Shown here: piece by piece, positions 1 to 13,500 of the stretch
Layout: each line of letters starts with the position of its first letter
Numbering within the stretch: the first letter of the stretch is position 1
DNA from: Circinella umbellata
Taxonomy: Eukaryota; Mucoromycota; Mucoromycetes; Mucorales; Lichtheimiaceae
NCBI GenBank assembly: GCA_025093555.1
Contig: JAIWNF010000074.1
Span: 124,001 to 188,000, forward strand
DNA: 64,000 nt
Direction of reading: 5' to 3'
The notes under the pieces: model-generated
The model's input: only the letters and a program-made list of their open reading frames with translations
Database searches by the model: none
Told to the model about the DNA's origin: nothing
Made by a program: the position numbers and the translations under genes

Positions 1-370
1 CAAACGTACTGCCAAAATCCCAAGTCTCAAGTTGTAAATACCGCATGGGCAGTGATGGCTTTATTGGAAGCTAAGTATCCTCATGAAGAGCCTATTCGTC
101 GAGGTGTTGAAGTTATCATGAAACGTCAACAAGCTAATGGAGAATGGCTTCAGGAAAGCATTGAAGGTGTTTTTAATAAGAACTGTAAGTTGTTATAAAT
201 CATGCTTTTGTTTTATTTTAAAAGAAATCATTATAATAATCGGTATCAACTTTCTGTTATTATTTTTATTGTTAGGTATGATTTCCTATCCTAATTACAA
301 GTTCGCCTTTTCTATATGGGCCCTTGGCAAATATGCTAAGGTTTACGGCGATAAAGCTCTTCTTCCCTAA
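1..370 (+). CDS. ERG7: Lanosterol synthase (oxidosqualene cyclase), C-terminal part; partial at the left edge
   Basis: Only the last two exons are in the window: 1-184 and 276-370, with a 91-nt GT-AG intron (185-275). The frame starts at base 1. The translation has a typical terpene-cyclase QW repeat (RRGVEVIMKRQQANGEW), followed by the conserved oxidosqualene-cyclase tail EGVFNKNCMISYPNYKF and the stop at 368-370. By family, the enzyme cyclises 2,3-oxidosqualene to lanosterol, the first sterol of the ergosterol pathway, on ER or lipid-droplet membranes. The active-site DCTAE region lies outside the window, so the call rests on the C-terminus. A squalene-hopene-type cyclase is possible but less likely, because the NKNCMISYPNY tail is typical of the eukaryotic sterol enzyme. 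Confidence 0.88.
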
Positions 371-1487
371 AACATCCGTTCTGTAAAACCATTCTACTTG
401 ATTTAGTCATTCCTTGTTGCCTTTCTGCACATTAGTCTACTTACATTTTAATATATCTTCTTTTATTCTAATAATAATAACTTCATCCCAGTGGATTTTA
501 TATCTATCGATTCGTATTGGATATTTAATCTTCTATTAGTATGATACAATCAACATCAATCAATAATATTGCTTTTACATAAAATTGGGTATTTTCTTTA
601 AATTAAAATTTATTATGTACCTAATAATTATTCCGAGTCGGCCATAGGCGGCAAGTGGCGTTTAACCCGCACAGTAAACTATCTAATTTTATTATTGCTA
701 TAGGACATGCTACATCAATCATATAATTCAATGCACAAAGACAAAAATATACCGGTAGTTATTATCGTTACGTACTAATATTATATCTGTGTACGAAGTA
801 TAGTTCATAACGGATATATATAATGATAATACTACCTATATATATATATATATATATATATATGCTGCTAGTGAAATAAAAAAATTAAACCATATTCCTC
901 AGGAGTCAATGTTATATAGATAATTAAAGTCGCTAAAATTTCCCACTATAGAGTTACTGAACATATAAAATATCTTTCCCACACCTAATAAAAGCCGGTA
1001 TAATGGCGGTGTCTTAACAAAATAAAATTGAAACATTGCTTATAAAAATTTCGATTCTAACCCTGGTTTATTAGAGCGAATCTTAAGACAAGTGTTAAGC
1101 CCAACACAACGACGTTCGAAATCATTAATGGTTAAACTACTATTATGAGTCAAGATAGTAGCGGAAACAGCATCGGAAATCGTGGTAATTATAATAAAGA
1201 AAAAAGAGGAGGAAAGAAAATATATTTAAATATATGTAGCAGCAAGAGAAAGCAAACTGGTCAAAAATATTTTCTTTTGTCGTTTAATATTTATTCGTGT
1301 TTACCATGCTAATCGCATAAAACTTTATTTAATTCGGCTGCATGATGAGTTAAAACCAAATTTTTAAGAAGGCATCCTCTTGCTTTCTAGTGAATTTTAA
1401 ATTGTCAACGCTCTTCTTTCCTGTTCCTTGCATGATATATTATTCATATTGGGATGCATTTTTTTGTCATCAATTAGCTTAGCACGA
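371..1487. other. Intergenic region, no gene seen
   Basis: This AT-rich spacer between the ERG7 stop and the transposon holds a (TA)n tract near 838-862 and several T/A runs. I found no ORF with coding character, no tRNA-like cloverleaf and no repeat matching elsewhere in the window. Confidence 0.6.
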
Positions 1488-1496
1488 TTCTATTTT
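1488..1496. repeat. Target-site duplication, left copy (9 bp)
   Basis: TTCTATTTT lies directly outside the left terminus and is repeated exactly at 5837-5845 outside the right terminus. Nine bases is the usual length for Mutator-type insertion. Confidence 0.88.
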
Positions 1497-1565
1497 GGGA
1501 ATTGCTACGGACACCCCACTTTTTCCTTATGGACACCCCACTCTATTTTTAATTTTGAATCTGTT
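1497..1565 (+). repeat. Left terminal inverted repeat of the MULE
   Basis: It matches the reverse complement of about 5768-5836. Inside it the 12-mer GGACACCCCACT occurs twice (1509-1520 and 1531-1542), 22 bp apart start to start, suggesting a paired transposase-binding site. Confidence 0.88.
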
Positions 1566-2044
1566 CTTCTGTTTAGCAAACAGATATATATTTAATACAA
1601 AAAAAAAAAAAAGAAGAAAACATACATAATATACAATTAAAGACACTATGTTTATATAAAAGTTAAGCAAGAAAACAAAATATTACTATATATAGGTCTT
1701 ATGTGTCAGCCATAAAGCCAATAATAAACATAATTTTATATAATATATATACATATTGATAAAGAATATAAGTATATAGATGATCGCCTTTCCATAAAAT
1801 ATTAACATTAAAAACAAATGGACGATTGAGTAAAAAAGACGTCAAAAAAATGAAAAATAAAAACAAACATTTATGAATCAACGTATAAAACATCAATATA
1901 CTTCAATGTCTAAACAATGTAATATAAACGTACTTTGTTATTATTCCTCCATTGGTTTTGTTTATTTTTGTAAAATACATAATAAAAAGGAGCTGTAAAT
2001 CATTTTATAATACTACCCACTATTATTATTTTTATATAAATTCA

Positions 2045-5000
2045 ATGAAAGAATTAATCAGTCAAGGATTTACTGGAGAAAAAAAAGAAGTTATTGCTGA
2101 AATCAATAAGGTGGCAAAAAATTACAAATTTGCAGTATCAGTGCAGAACAGTGATACGCGAAAAATAAATATCAAATGTGTACATGGTCAACGTAATCGC
2201 AACAATCATGGTGTAACAAGGGAACACGGCAGAGAAATCGAACTACAAAGCAAATTGGTTACAACTGGCGCATGTATGTAAAATGGAACCATGACAAGCA
2301 ACATTGGGAAGTAAAAGCAGTTAGTGATGAAGGTGAACATAACCATCCATTAGATAAAACGGCCATATTTTACCATCAGCACCGCAAGATAACAACACCA
2401 GTAAAGCAACAAATCACATCAATGAGTAGTAACGCAATCAAGCCTCAAAAAATATTTCAAGAACTAATGAAACATGATAACGAGCCAATTATGAAGAAAA
2501 AAAGACTTGTACATACAACTTTCGAGCAATGATTTATGAAGAAGACAAACATGGAAGATTTAGTCGAGTATTTGAATACCTTATTGACAATGATTATGTT
2601 ACAAGATACAAGCCTAATGCTACAAAAACCTAGTTGGATGCACTCTTTATGACGCATGGAGCAAGTATACCTAAAGCACGGCGGTTTAATGAAATAATTG
2701 TTTTAGACGCAATATATAAGCCAAACAAGAATAACATGACTTTGCTCAATGTTGTTGGTATTAGCCATCTTGGTTCATCGAAACTACAGAATGTGTTAAT
2801 TGCATCTGCCTTTATTACAAATGAAAAAGAGGAGTCATACAACTGGGTTCTTAAGACAATGCGAAACATTATTTGGCCGGATGGTGATGTTGGGATTTTT
2901 ATTACTGACAATGATTTGGCGGTGATCAATGCAATTAAAAGTCACTTTTCCAATTCAAAACACATTCTTTGTGGATGGCATATGGAGCAGCAGTTGCGTA
3001 CTAATATTGGTGGCTGATTTTCACCAAAAAGTGAAGAAATACAAGAAGTAAAAAAGGCAGTCAAGGATATGATTTATGTGAACAAGAAAAATGAAGACGC
3101 ATTCAATAATTCTGTGGATCATTACAAAAGACTTATCCGTAAAGGTGCACAATCATACGCTCGAGAAAATCATCAGCCAAAAAAAAGAAAGGAAAACAAA
3201 AACGAAGATGAAGCAGAAGAAAACCACACTACAGAAGTGGATAAAAAACTAGAAGAAAGCGAACTGTATGATGGCAACTTTGATAATAGCTCAAGGACAA
3301 GAAGCCAAGAAAGAAACCCTATGATGGAGCTGACCGAAAAAAAAGGAGAACAAAATGATGGATTATTTCAACGGGTAATTACAATACATGTATAAATATA
3401 ATTAGAGAAAGGAACAGCTTGAAAATTAAAAGTGCAATATTTAGCTTATTATATAAAATATGATATTAATTATACCATTTGATCTAATATATGTAGTTGT
3501 CTTAAGTATAAAGATAAATGAGGTGCTTATTTTGCTGGTAACCTCCTCAACATGGGCGTACGGACGACATCGAGAGTGGAGGGTACGCATTGAAGAATTA
3601 AAGACACAATTCAAACTACTGGAAGCCTGCTCAAGACAGTCAAGGCAATTAATACTGTAATACAAAAAACGGTAATATATTTTATATATTCGATTTTCCA
3701 TAGTTTGATTTACAAGTAGCAAACAAATCAACATCCCATAATACTTACTATTTTTTAATAGAAATTATTATAACAGATCGCCGGTGATGAAATTAAATTT
3801 CTTGAAGAAAAGCACAATATGCCTTTATATGAGGAAAGAGAATTGGTTGCAATGAAAGATATATTTGGTTGTGTTTCTTTCTTCGCATTAAATCGAATTC
3901 TACAGGAACTAAACCGGGCATGAGATAACTGTGATAAATATGATACTAGTTCAGATAATTGTTGGTGTAGTACTGCAAGAAATTATGGACTTCCGTGCCA
4001 ACACTATCTTGCGAAAAACGGTTTTACTGTAAAACTTTCAGATGTACCCTCTCGTTGGCATTTAGATTATAATATCGGTATGTTTTTATATTAGTTTGTA
4101 CTTTTGAGCTCGCCTGAATCACAATATTGCTGAGCGCCATAATAATTATAATAATTAAATCATATACTTATATTAACATTCAAATACATAGATACATTCA
4201 AGAAAACATATAGTTCCAAAGCTATTCTTATGGAGCAAGAAAGCGTTGTACTACAAAAACTTTCGGAATGGAATCTGACCAGCATAAATATGATCTGTTA
4301 TTACGCATCAGTGATCTAATTGATGAGACCCTTTTAGACCCTACGAATACTAGTGACATCGAGCTGCCTAGTGATGTGGTAACCAAGGGTCGCCCTAAGA
4401 ATACAAAATATAGACGCATACCATCACAATTTGAAATTGAAGAAATCAAAAATCGTAAAAAAATTAAAAACAAGAGGGCCGTATGTGGATCAGATCGACA
4501 AGTAGTTCAGATGACAATGATAAAATATTTATATTTCCTCAAAATGGCAAAAGAAAAGATGGTGAAATGGAATTTCTTGAAAGTTTGAACAACAAAAAGA
4601 AGTATGAATCATTATAATAGTTTATTTATATATTTCCTACATGTAAAAAAAATCTCATTATCATGTCATTTTACTACATTATAGAGCTAAGAACCAGGAG
4701 GAGCGACCACTAGAATTTCTTGTTCATCCAAATATACCACGTGAAAACATTGAAGAATGTGTCAATATCAAAAGTGATGGATTTTGTGGTTATCGAACAA
4801 TCGCATACCACACTGAAGGTTCTCAAGATGCTTATATGGAAGTTAAAAAAATGCTCAACTGTTTTCGAGTAAACAAGTCTATATACGAGGAACATTACCG
4901 ATATATGCGATTCAAGTTATCTAATATCGAAGAAGCATTAGTATATGGATTAGAAAAAAGTATTCCTCCTACCTCTTGTCCTTATCAATATTGGTTTACC

Positions 5001-5410
5001 ACGCCATATTTTGGTCAAATAGTAGCGGATACGTAAAGACGTCCTATTGCTGTTTACACAGATGATATTACCAAGAAGCCCAACTCAGATGAATTGGCTT
5101 ACGGACCGCTCATGTATGTTCCTTTCCAAAGACCATTGCTAAATGATAAAAAGCCTATACCAATTATTATGCAGTTTTTGAACAACAATCATTGGGCTAC
5201 TATCAAGTCTAAAGGACGTATTATTCGAATAGATTGGCCAATAATTGATGGGTATTGCATAAAAACATATACATCTATGGGTCATACAACAAACCTACGC
5301 AAATCAATATCATGGCGATATCTATCTATAAAAAAGAGAGACGATGAAAAGGCCGCACACAATGACGATCCAGTAGTTTTTAACCAAAATCATCAATTCT
5401 CTCCTTATGA
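2045..5410 (+). pseudogene. MULE transposase with FAR1-like finger, SWIM finger and OTU-like peptidase; broken
   Basis: The parts appear in order. A FAR1/GCM-type finger spans about 2170-2360 (KCVHG, GAC, then EHNH). The MULE transposase core spans 2529-3017, with candidate acidic residues in VLDAIYKPN and FITDND followed by the CGWHMEQQ helix. A SWIM finger (CWC...CQH) lies at 3960-4007. A GRPKNTKYRR tail lies near 4390-4420. An OTU-like cysteine peptidase runs from about 4690 to 5370, with SDGFCGYR (candidate Asp and Cys) and NNHW (candidate His). The frame is broken by at least two shifts (near 2275 and 2530) and in-frame stops at 2631, 3015, about 3921 and 5034; probable introns lie near 3396-3775, 4081-4190 and 4620-4684. 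MULE transposases often carry an extra peptidase domain (Ulp1-type in plant Kaonashi elements); here it looks OTU-type. Exact exon limits are uncertain. Confidence 0.8.
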
Positions 5411-5767
5411 ATATATATATATATACATATATATTATATTATATTTGGTTTTATTTTTATTTTTATTCTTGTTTCTTTATTTTTCATTTTCTTATTTCAC
5501 TTACGCACTCTTTTTCTACTTATTTGGCTCTTTTCTATATAATAACTCTTTTCAATTTTTTTTTTCATACTTATCTACCTACAGCACATTATTTCTTTTG
5601 TAGAAGTTTCAATTAACCCTCATCCACAGGCTGTCTTATCTTATAGCTCTCACTAAACATTTTATCTGGATAAACCACGTAAAAAATAAATCTTTTATTT
5701 CTCTCAATTTTACTGTTTATCTATTACCACTTAACTTCTATAATTATATTTTTTTTGTTGTACAGTG

Positions 5768-5836
5768 TAACAAATTCAAAATTAAAATAGAGTGGGGTGT
5801 CCATAAGGAAAAAGTGGGGTGTCCGTAGCAATTCCC
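5768..5836 (-). repeat. Right terminal inverted repeat of the MULE
   Basis: Reverse complement of the left TIR, with the same duplicated GGACACCCCACT block on the minus strand. It is immediately followed by the second copy of the 9-bp target-site duplication. Confidence 0.88.
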
Positions 5837-5845
5837 TTCTATTTT
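5837..5845. repeat. Target-site duplication, right copy (9 bp)
   Basis: TTCTATTTT, identical to 1488-1496 on the same strand. Confidence 0.88.
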
Positions 5846-7577
5846 TCCCCATATCTAATTATGTTCTTTTTATTATATTAGCGTTTGCTTACGTAGTAGT
5901 TTTCTTTTCTTTTATCATTCTATATTACGTATAGTATCCCTCTCATTTTATTTCCTTTTAGTCTGTTTTCAATTTACTTCCAGAGTTCCCCTTTTCAACT
6001 ATTTTCTTTTTCTTTATTTTGTGATAATTCTTGTTGGGTCAAAGCTAACTATCAAGGCCCTCCTTGTAGTGAAGAAAAATAGCTGTAAATTGTGGCTATC
6101 GAATTGGTCATGGTAACAATTATTCTCTTTTATGCTTTGACGCATTTATTTGAATTCACACACACAATAATAATAAACAGACTCTTTCCCCTTTTTTCCA
6201 TGTCTTTCCTCCCTTGGCTCGGATAAGACAAGTTGTATGTCAAGTCTCGGTTTTTCAAAATAGTTTGTATGTGAAGGAACAAAAGAGTTCGTTCTGTCAA
6301 GTTTTTATCATGATTTAATAATTAGTCTTATCATTATATAGTTATTGATTCATTCTATTATTTTGTATCGCTGGTTTCTAGTTGTCTTTATTTTAAGATA
6401 TTGTTGTATCTCTGCTAGTGCAGTCGTTTATATCTCTGTCCTTCTATATTTTATTGGTATGGATCAGTCGTTTTCTTATTTCTCATATATTATATCCCCA
6501 ATTTTTATGTCTTGTATCCCATTCTCTATTATTATTGGTTTAGTGTGACAGTCTATTTCTGAAAAAAGTACAATAATGTGCGATGTGACAAAAAATCATC
6601 ATTATCTTTCTATTTTTTTCTTTTGTAGTACATCCTCAAAAATTGACAGGGTTATATTACCTATTATTTAATATTGAAGTTTTATATAAACTTTACTATA
6701 ATAATAATAATAATAATATCACTAGTATCAAGTAGTATACTTTCTTCAAACCTCTTTTATATACTAGACAACGACTGAACAACAAAATTGTTATAATGAA
6801 CAAGCTTTTTTTTCAAAAAAAAATTAAATAAATAACCAGGACAATAGTGGTGTTCATGGTGATTTATCTTTATAAGAAAATTTTCCAGTAAATTTATGCA
6901 CCGATTGTGTGTGCCTTTCTTTTCCAACTCACACACTCTCTTTTCTCCCTTTCTCACCTTTTTGCTCCCCCCATAATAAGTGGCAGCGACACTTTTCTTT
7001 TATTAGCTACCTTTTTTCAATAACGTGTCAAGGGAGTAAAGAAGAAGACCAACAAAAAAGTTAATCTGTCAAAATAATTTGACATTATTTTATTTAAAAA
7101 CGCTCAGCTTTTCATCAAATTCGGGCCACTAACAATCAGGTTCATCTTGTAGCAAGGTAATAACATTGAAAGGTTAAATTCCAATAATTGAATATTAATA
7201 AAAAATACAGCAAAATACTAAAGTAAATATATTCAAAATAAGAAGAAAATAAAGGGCAGTCTTTTTATTTCGTCGCACACACAGGGCGCACAGCATCACC
7301 ATACCAATTGTTCCTTCGCAACCGAAATTATTTTTTTATCTGAACAATATATTACATATTTATTATTCGGTGTTCGTGTTATATATACCTTTTTTTTCAC
7401 ATTCCAAAAAAAGAAAAATAAGAATAACAACAATACGCGTATTCATCATCAAAAGATACGATTTATTCTACCATCCTTTTCTAAACAACTACAGTAACAG
7501 CTGTGATTTTATTTATTATAAAAAATACGAGCTTCAAAACGAATATAACAGTAGCAACAAAATAACATCATCTCGTA
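5846..7577. other. Intergenic region upstream of CYR1
   Basis: AT-rich spacer of about 1.7 kb, with pyrimidine-rich stretches around 5880-6100 and 6900-7000 and a short (TAA)n tract near 6700-6716. The last part is presumably the CYR1 promoter and 5' leader. No convincing coding region is seen. Confidence 0.55.
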
Positions 7578-10500
7578 ATGATACCGGGTAATGCTCGACA
7601 CACGCCCCCGCGGAACCATCAAAGTAAACAGAAACGTAATCCCGTTCCGTACCCTCGGGGAGGAAGACATATAGGTGATGCCGTGTTACCTCATCAGCAA
7701 TCACCTTCAGCATCATTAACAAACATGGCTCACCATGAACGTTCCGGTTCAACGGAATATAAAGACCATGAATATTTATCACCACTTCAACAACACTCAA
7801 CTCAACAGCAGCAGCAGCAGCAGCAACAACAACAACAACAACAACAAAGTAAGTTCTCTCTCACTCAAACAAATTAAAATAAAACATATGTATTAACAAT
7901 TTATTATTATTATTATTAGCATCTGATCCATCACTTTTATCCGTTTATTCAGCACCCAAGGATAAAAAGAAACCATTATTTCGATTTGGTAAAAAGAAGA
8001 GTAAGTTATTCTATAAACAAGACAGAAACAAATTAAATTTTTAGAGCTCTTTTGACTAGAGAAAAGAGAGCGAGGAGTGGGATATATTATGGTCTATTGG
8101 TATAAACCAACTGTGAGAGAGAAGGGGCTTTAAATTTAGTGGAGTAAAGGAAAATATATTCTTTCTTTTGGTTTCTAATCAATGGAATGAGGGGCTGTTT
8201 TTCATGTTTTATTTTTTTTCTGTGTGACAAAATATCATTTATTGGGGGTACTATTATAAATGTTTTGTTATAAGCAGGCCGATCTGACTTGTCTTCCGTC
8301 TCTACAGCATTGTCAAGTTCAGTGGGCGTGGCAGCAGGTGGGCCACAACCTATGGCCGCAACAGCAGCGATAAACCAAGCGACAGCAGCAAGTGGGGCTC
8401 ACAATAACACGTCCATGACATCACTTCATCATCATCCTCGAAAACGATCCAATGAATATGAATTTCGACAACCTCATCCATTAGACGCATCTTCATTGGA
8501 TGAGTCATCTATTATGTCTTCAGGACAATCAAGTCAACGTTCTCCTTATAGTAGCTATTATAATGTCCATGGTGCTTATGGAGATCGTAAAAAATCGGGT
8601 GGATCGTATGTTAGCCGTAAAGGGAAGGATCGTGAGAAATCAGAATCTAGCTTTTTGAGTGCCGGACGAATGGATAGCGGATTTCGAAGCAGGGTAAAAC
8701 AAATTGACACTTTGTTTATACAATATCTACTTTATAATCAGAAGACAAAAGAACTTATTTTATTTTATTTTGTTTTTTAGGATAATATGGAGTGTAAGTT
8801 CATTCTCTAATAATATGGAAAGACACCACGTTTTAAACTAATAATTTATTTTTAAAAAAAAATTACAATAATAGTATATGTTGATCAAAACTTTGCTAGT
8901 ATGGAAGGAATCGTAAATCCTGATTTTTATGCTGTACAACCAAATAATAATGGGTATGCTCATCCAACGTCGCATTCAATACAAGTAAGTCCATGAAAAA
9001 GACAAAAAATGGAGGAGACGTAGACTGCTGAATTTGATATATGCAAGATAATAATAGTAACGTTCATTGTTTTTTGTGTCAGCATCAGGATTCTGCAGAA
9101 CCATGGGCACCACCTGATAGCTGGGCTGTACAACCCGCAGAGAGTATACCAGGATCTGATATACAATCTTCAACAATAATTGACGATGAAGCATCTGAAT
9201 ATGATGGGTATTCCCTTATGGAAACACAAAAATATGACATGCCAAGAAAAAATGCAAGTATAGTTCAAAAGCAGGAAAAAGGGGCTACCATATGAGTATA
9301 TATTTTAAATGATATCGAATGACTAATTTATAATGAATTGTTGTTATAGTATTGCATCCGTATTTTTCGTCCTGATGGAACATTTGCCACATTACAGCTC
9401 CCATTATCTACTTCAGCAAACGAAATTGTTCAACGATTAGCTAGTAAATTCTTTATGCCTGATCTAAGCAAACTCAATTTAATGATCAAGAGAAACAAAT
9501 TAGGTAATAATTATTTCATTATATTAGTATAATGAGTAAGCACATGTCTATTCTCAACATATTGGGCATAAAAAATAGAGCGCATCCTACAACCAACCGA
9601 ACGACCATTACAAATACAAAAGACATTATTAGAACAAATGGGATACAGTGAACAGGACAACATTGAAGATGTTGGACGTGAGGATAATTCATATTTATTA
9701 AGATATGTATTTGGACAAAACATGGGAAATACAGGAAATGAACATGAAGCTGATTATAGCGAACATCAACATATTGATTTACAAGCACGTAACTTACCAA
9801 CGGTACCGATATTCTTATACAAATATGCACAACGCATTGTTTCACTTGACCTATCGAAAAACTTACAAATGGAGATCCCTGTTGATTTTATTCAAATGTG
9901 TCGACATCTTAAACAACTCTGGTTAGCCAACAATGATTATGTAGCAATACCTCAATCTATTCGATTTGTCCGTGGACTTGAGCATCTTAATATTTCGGGC
10001 AATCGATTACGCGATCTACAGCATGCAAGACTGGAAGATATTCCTGGTTTAAAGACGATGCGCGTATACAACAATCGACTGGAAAAACTACCTCAATCCT
10101 TTGCATCATTCAAACAATTGACCATGCTCTTCGTATCTAACAATGCATTCACCACATTTCCTGAAGTCATTTGCGAGATCACTAGTCTTGCTTACCTAGA
10201 CATTAGTTTCAACAAAATACAATCTTTTCCTGACGAAATCGGTAATCTAAAAAATCTGGTCCGACTTTTCGCCATTGCTAATCGATTTTCTGGCAGCTTA
10301 CCACCAAGTTTTGCCAAATTGGAGAATCTACAAGAACTCGATATTCGACAAAATTTAATCACAGAACTTGACGTACTATCTCAATTACCCAAACTTGAAA
10401 TTTTATTTGTTGGATACAATGCTGTCAGTATTGTTGGATGCGAATTCAAGAGTTTACGACAATTAAAAATGACAAAGAATCATTTAACACAATTTAATTT

Positions 10501-13500
10501 GGGTGGATCACGACGATCTTCTGAAGAGAACAATCAACATAATAGCAACACCGTTACTGGGATACCAGCACCCATTGCTACGAGTTTTGAAGGAGCGATG
10601 TTGACGGATCTTGATTTGTCAAGCTGTATGTTATCTTCGTTACCTGAGGATGTCTTTCTTTATACACCTTTATTGGAAGAATTGGTCTTGGACAATAACT
10701 CACTTAATTCGATTCCCAGTAGTATTGGTGCACTTCGCAAACTTCTTCGATTATCGGTTCAATCCAATGTTCTGGATAGTTTACCTTCGGAAATATCCAA
10801 GTTGGGCGAACTCAAGGTGTTGGATGCACAAAAGAACAATTTGAAAATGCTACCCAAGGAGATTTGGTTATGTGCTTCGTTACAGACACTCAATTGTTCA
10901 TCAAATTTGTTGGAGACATTCCCTAAGCCATTTTCTGCTCCTGGTGTTGCATTACATCTTCCAATGGCGCCGCAGCCAGACGCTGTTGTCCCACCTTCTG
11001 TTGTAGCCAATGCCAACGATGGAGTTTTACCAAGTCCGTTGGGTGGACACGCAGGTCAAGGTATGGTCCCGGGTACAACAGGTGCATTCAGGGATCCTTC
11101 TTCTACAATGGATGATAATAACACCATGGCAGTCAGCCCAGGCAGCACATTGCAATCACCACCCAACTTTAATCCTCCTTCATTCTTTGCAAGTCCACGT
11201 AATCACCCACCTCCCTTATCATTATCTTTACGTCGTCTATTCCTTGGTGATAATCGTCTAACGAATGAAATCTGGTCACCACTCATGTTGTTCCTTGAAC
11301 TACGAACACTCAACCTATCGTTCAACGATCTCGATGAAATACCACCAGAGCATTTATGTCATCAACATTTATACGAACTTTATTTGTCCGGCAACCATTT
11401 GACATCTTTGCCTGCAGATGATATTGAAAAACTTAGCTACTTACGTGTATTAGCTGTCAATGGAAACAAATTACAAACATTACCTGCGGAAATCGGCAAG
11501 TTACGTAAATTGTTGGTATTGGATGTGGGTAACAACGTCTTAAAGTATAATATTGCAAATTGGCCCTACGATTGGAATTGGTATATGTTTTTTCCCTCTT
11601 AACTTTTATCATTGTATAAACGAGAACGTAATGTTGATATACTAACATGTAAAAAATAAAAATAAAAAAAAACTTTACAGGAATTGGAACTTGAGCTTGA
11701 AGTTTTTGAACCTTTCAGGAAATAAACGATTGGAAATTAAAAAAATGCATCCCGAAGCACAGGGACCGAAGGAAAAGGATTTGGCCGATTTCAGTGCTTT
11801 GACGCGATTACGGATGTTGGGCTTGATGGATATTACTATTTTAGGAGTATCCATTCCTGAAGAATCGTCAGATCGTCGTGTGCGTACATCACCTTCCGAA
11901 GTTAATAATATGGCCTATGGTATAGCTGATTGGTTGGGCTCGAACGAGCATTTAGGTACATGGGACCTGGTTATGCCACGCTTCCGAAACAATGATGACG
12001 AAAGCATTTTTGGACTTTTTGATGGTCGCAAAAGTTCACGAACTGGCTGCAAATTAACCAAGTTCTTAAATGATCATCTTACCTATCATGTCATGAACGA
12101 ATTACGGAAGCTAAAAGAAGATGATACGGTGGTGAGTGCGCTTCGACGGTCGTTTTTATCATTGGAAAAAGGATTGGGTGGACAAATAGGAGATGAAAAA
12201 GATTCAGGAGCAAGTGCAGTCGTATGTTATATTTCCGGTACCAAATTATATGTTGCCAACGTAGGGGATGCAATGGCGGTTATTTCCCGCAACAATGGAC
12301 AAGCCTATGAAATTACGCACAAACATATTTCATTAAATCCGAGTGAAATTTCACGCATACGAGCTGCTGGTGGTTACGTGTCCAATACAGGCAAATTGAA
12401 TGGTGAGCTCAAAGTGTCCCGAGGTTTTGGTTATTTCGATTTAATTCCTGTCGTCAACGCCAACCCTTACGTGGCCACCATTGAATTATCCGAGAATGAC
12501 GAGTTTGTGATCATGGCATCGCGTGGATTATGGGAACGTATGAATTATCAAACTGCAGTAGATGTGGCACGAACGGAAAAGGATGATTTAATGGCAGCAG
12601 CACAAAAGCTGCGTGACTTTGCAATTACGTATGGTGCTGAAAAGGATTTGATGGTTATGGTGATTGGTGTTGGTGATTTATTCGACAAGCGTGATAAACG
12701 ATTTCGATTTTTACGCGGCCCAGGTCGTGGTGCTGCAGGTGCGGATGCAGCTGGGATATTATTGGATGATGTATCGCTGGGACCTGCTGGTTTACTGGGT
12801 GGTAAAAATAAAAGAAGAGGAAAAGAAGAAGGCCCTGGGGATTCTACTTTGGCTCGTTTAGATCGTGAAGTACCTCCACCTATCAATCAAGTGGCATTAG
12901 TCTTCACGGATATTAAAAGTTCAACATTGTTGTGGGAAACTCAACCAGAAAGTATGCGATCTGCCATTAAGATCCACGATGCGGTCATGCGACGTACACT
13001 ACGTAGCGTTGGTGGTTATGAAGTCAAAACGGAAGGTGATGCATTCATGGTGTGTTTTCAAAATATTACATCCGCGTTATTATGGTGTTTTACTGTTCAA
13101 CTACAATTACTAGATGCAGACTGGCCAGCTGGAATTTTATCTACTGCTGAAGGTCGAGAAATTACAGACCAAGAATCAGGGCAAGTGATCTACCGTGGAT
13201 TATCTGTCCGTATGGGTGTTCATTGGGGTACTCCTGTATTTGAGCGTAACCCGATTACAAGCCGTATGGATTATTTCGGTCCTGTAGTAAACAAGGCAAG
13301 CCGTATCTGTAATGCGGCTGATGGCGGCCAGATCTGTGTGTCATCAGATGTTGTTGCTGCATTACGTAACTTCCCTGGTGTCTTAGATGACAATACCCTT
13401 GGAATGGATGATTTACCTACTTCGGCCAACAATTATTTAATCAGTCGGGACATCCAACAACTAAAACGGTTAGGATTCCATGTAATGGAATTAGGGGTAC

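Larger units (their letters stand above)
1497..5836. mobile_element. Mutator-like (MULE) DNA transposon, decayed, with long TIRs
   Basis: A 4,340-bp element bounded by near-perfect inverted termini of about 68 bp. The left end starts GGGAATTGCTACGGACACCC at 1497 and the right end is its reverse complement, ending at 5836. The two ends differ by about one indel and one mismatch over the stretch read. Each is flanked by the same 9-bp direct repeat TTCTATTTT (1488-1496 and 5837-5845). A 9-bp target-site duplication, long TIRs and a MULE transposase domain inside together identify the Mutator superfamily. The internal gene is broken, so the copy is probably not autonomous now, though the intact ends could still be recognised by a transposase supplied from elsewhere. 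Confidence 0.9.

Noticed and set aside
5407..5616. Hydrophobic frame at the end of the transposon
   Set aside because: It arises from TA and T-rich repeats; the Tyr/Ile/Phe run is compositional, not a membrane protein.
12548..12886. Open frame on the minus strand opposite the CYR1 PP2C/cyclase region
   Set aside because: It lies wholly opposite well-conserved coding sequence and has the composition expected of a shadow frame.
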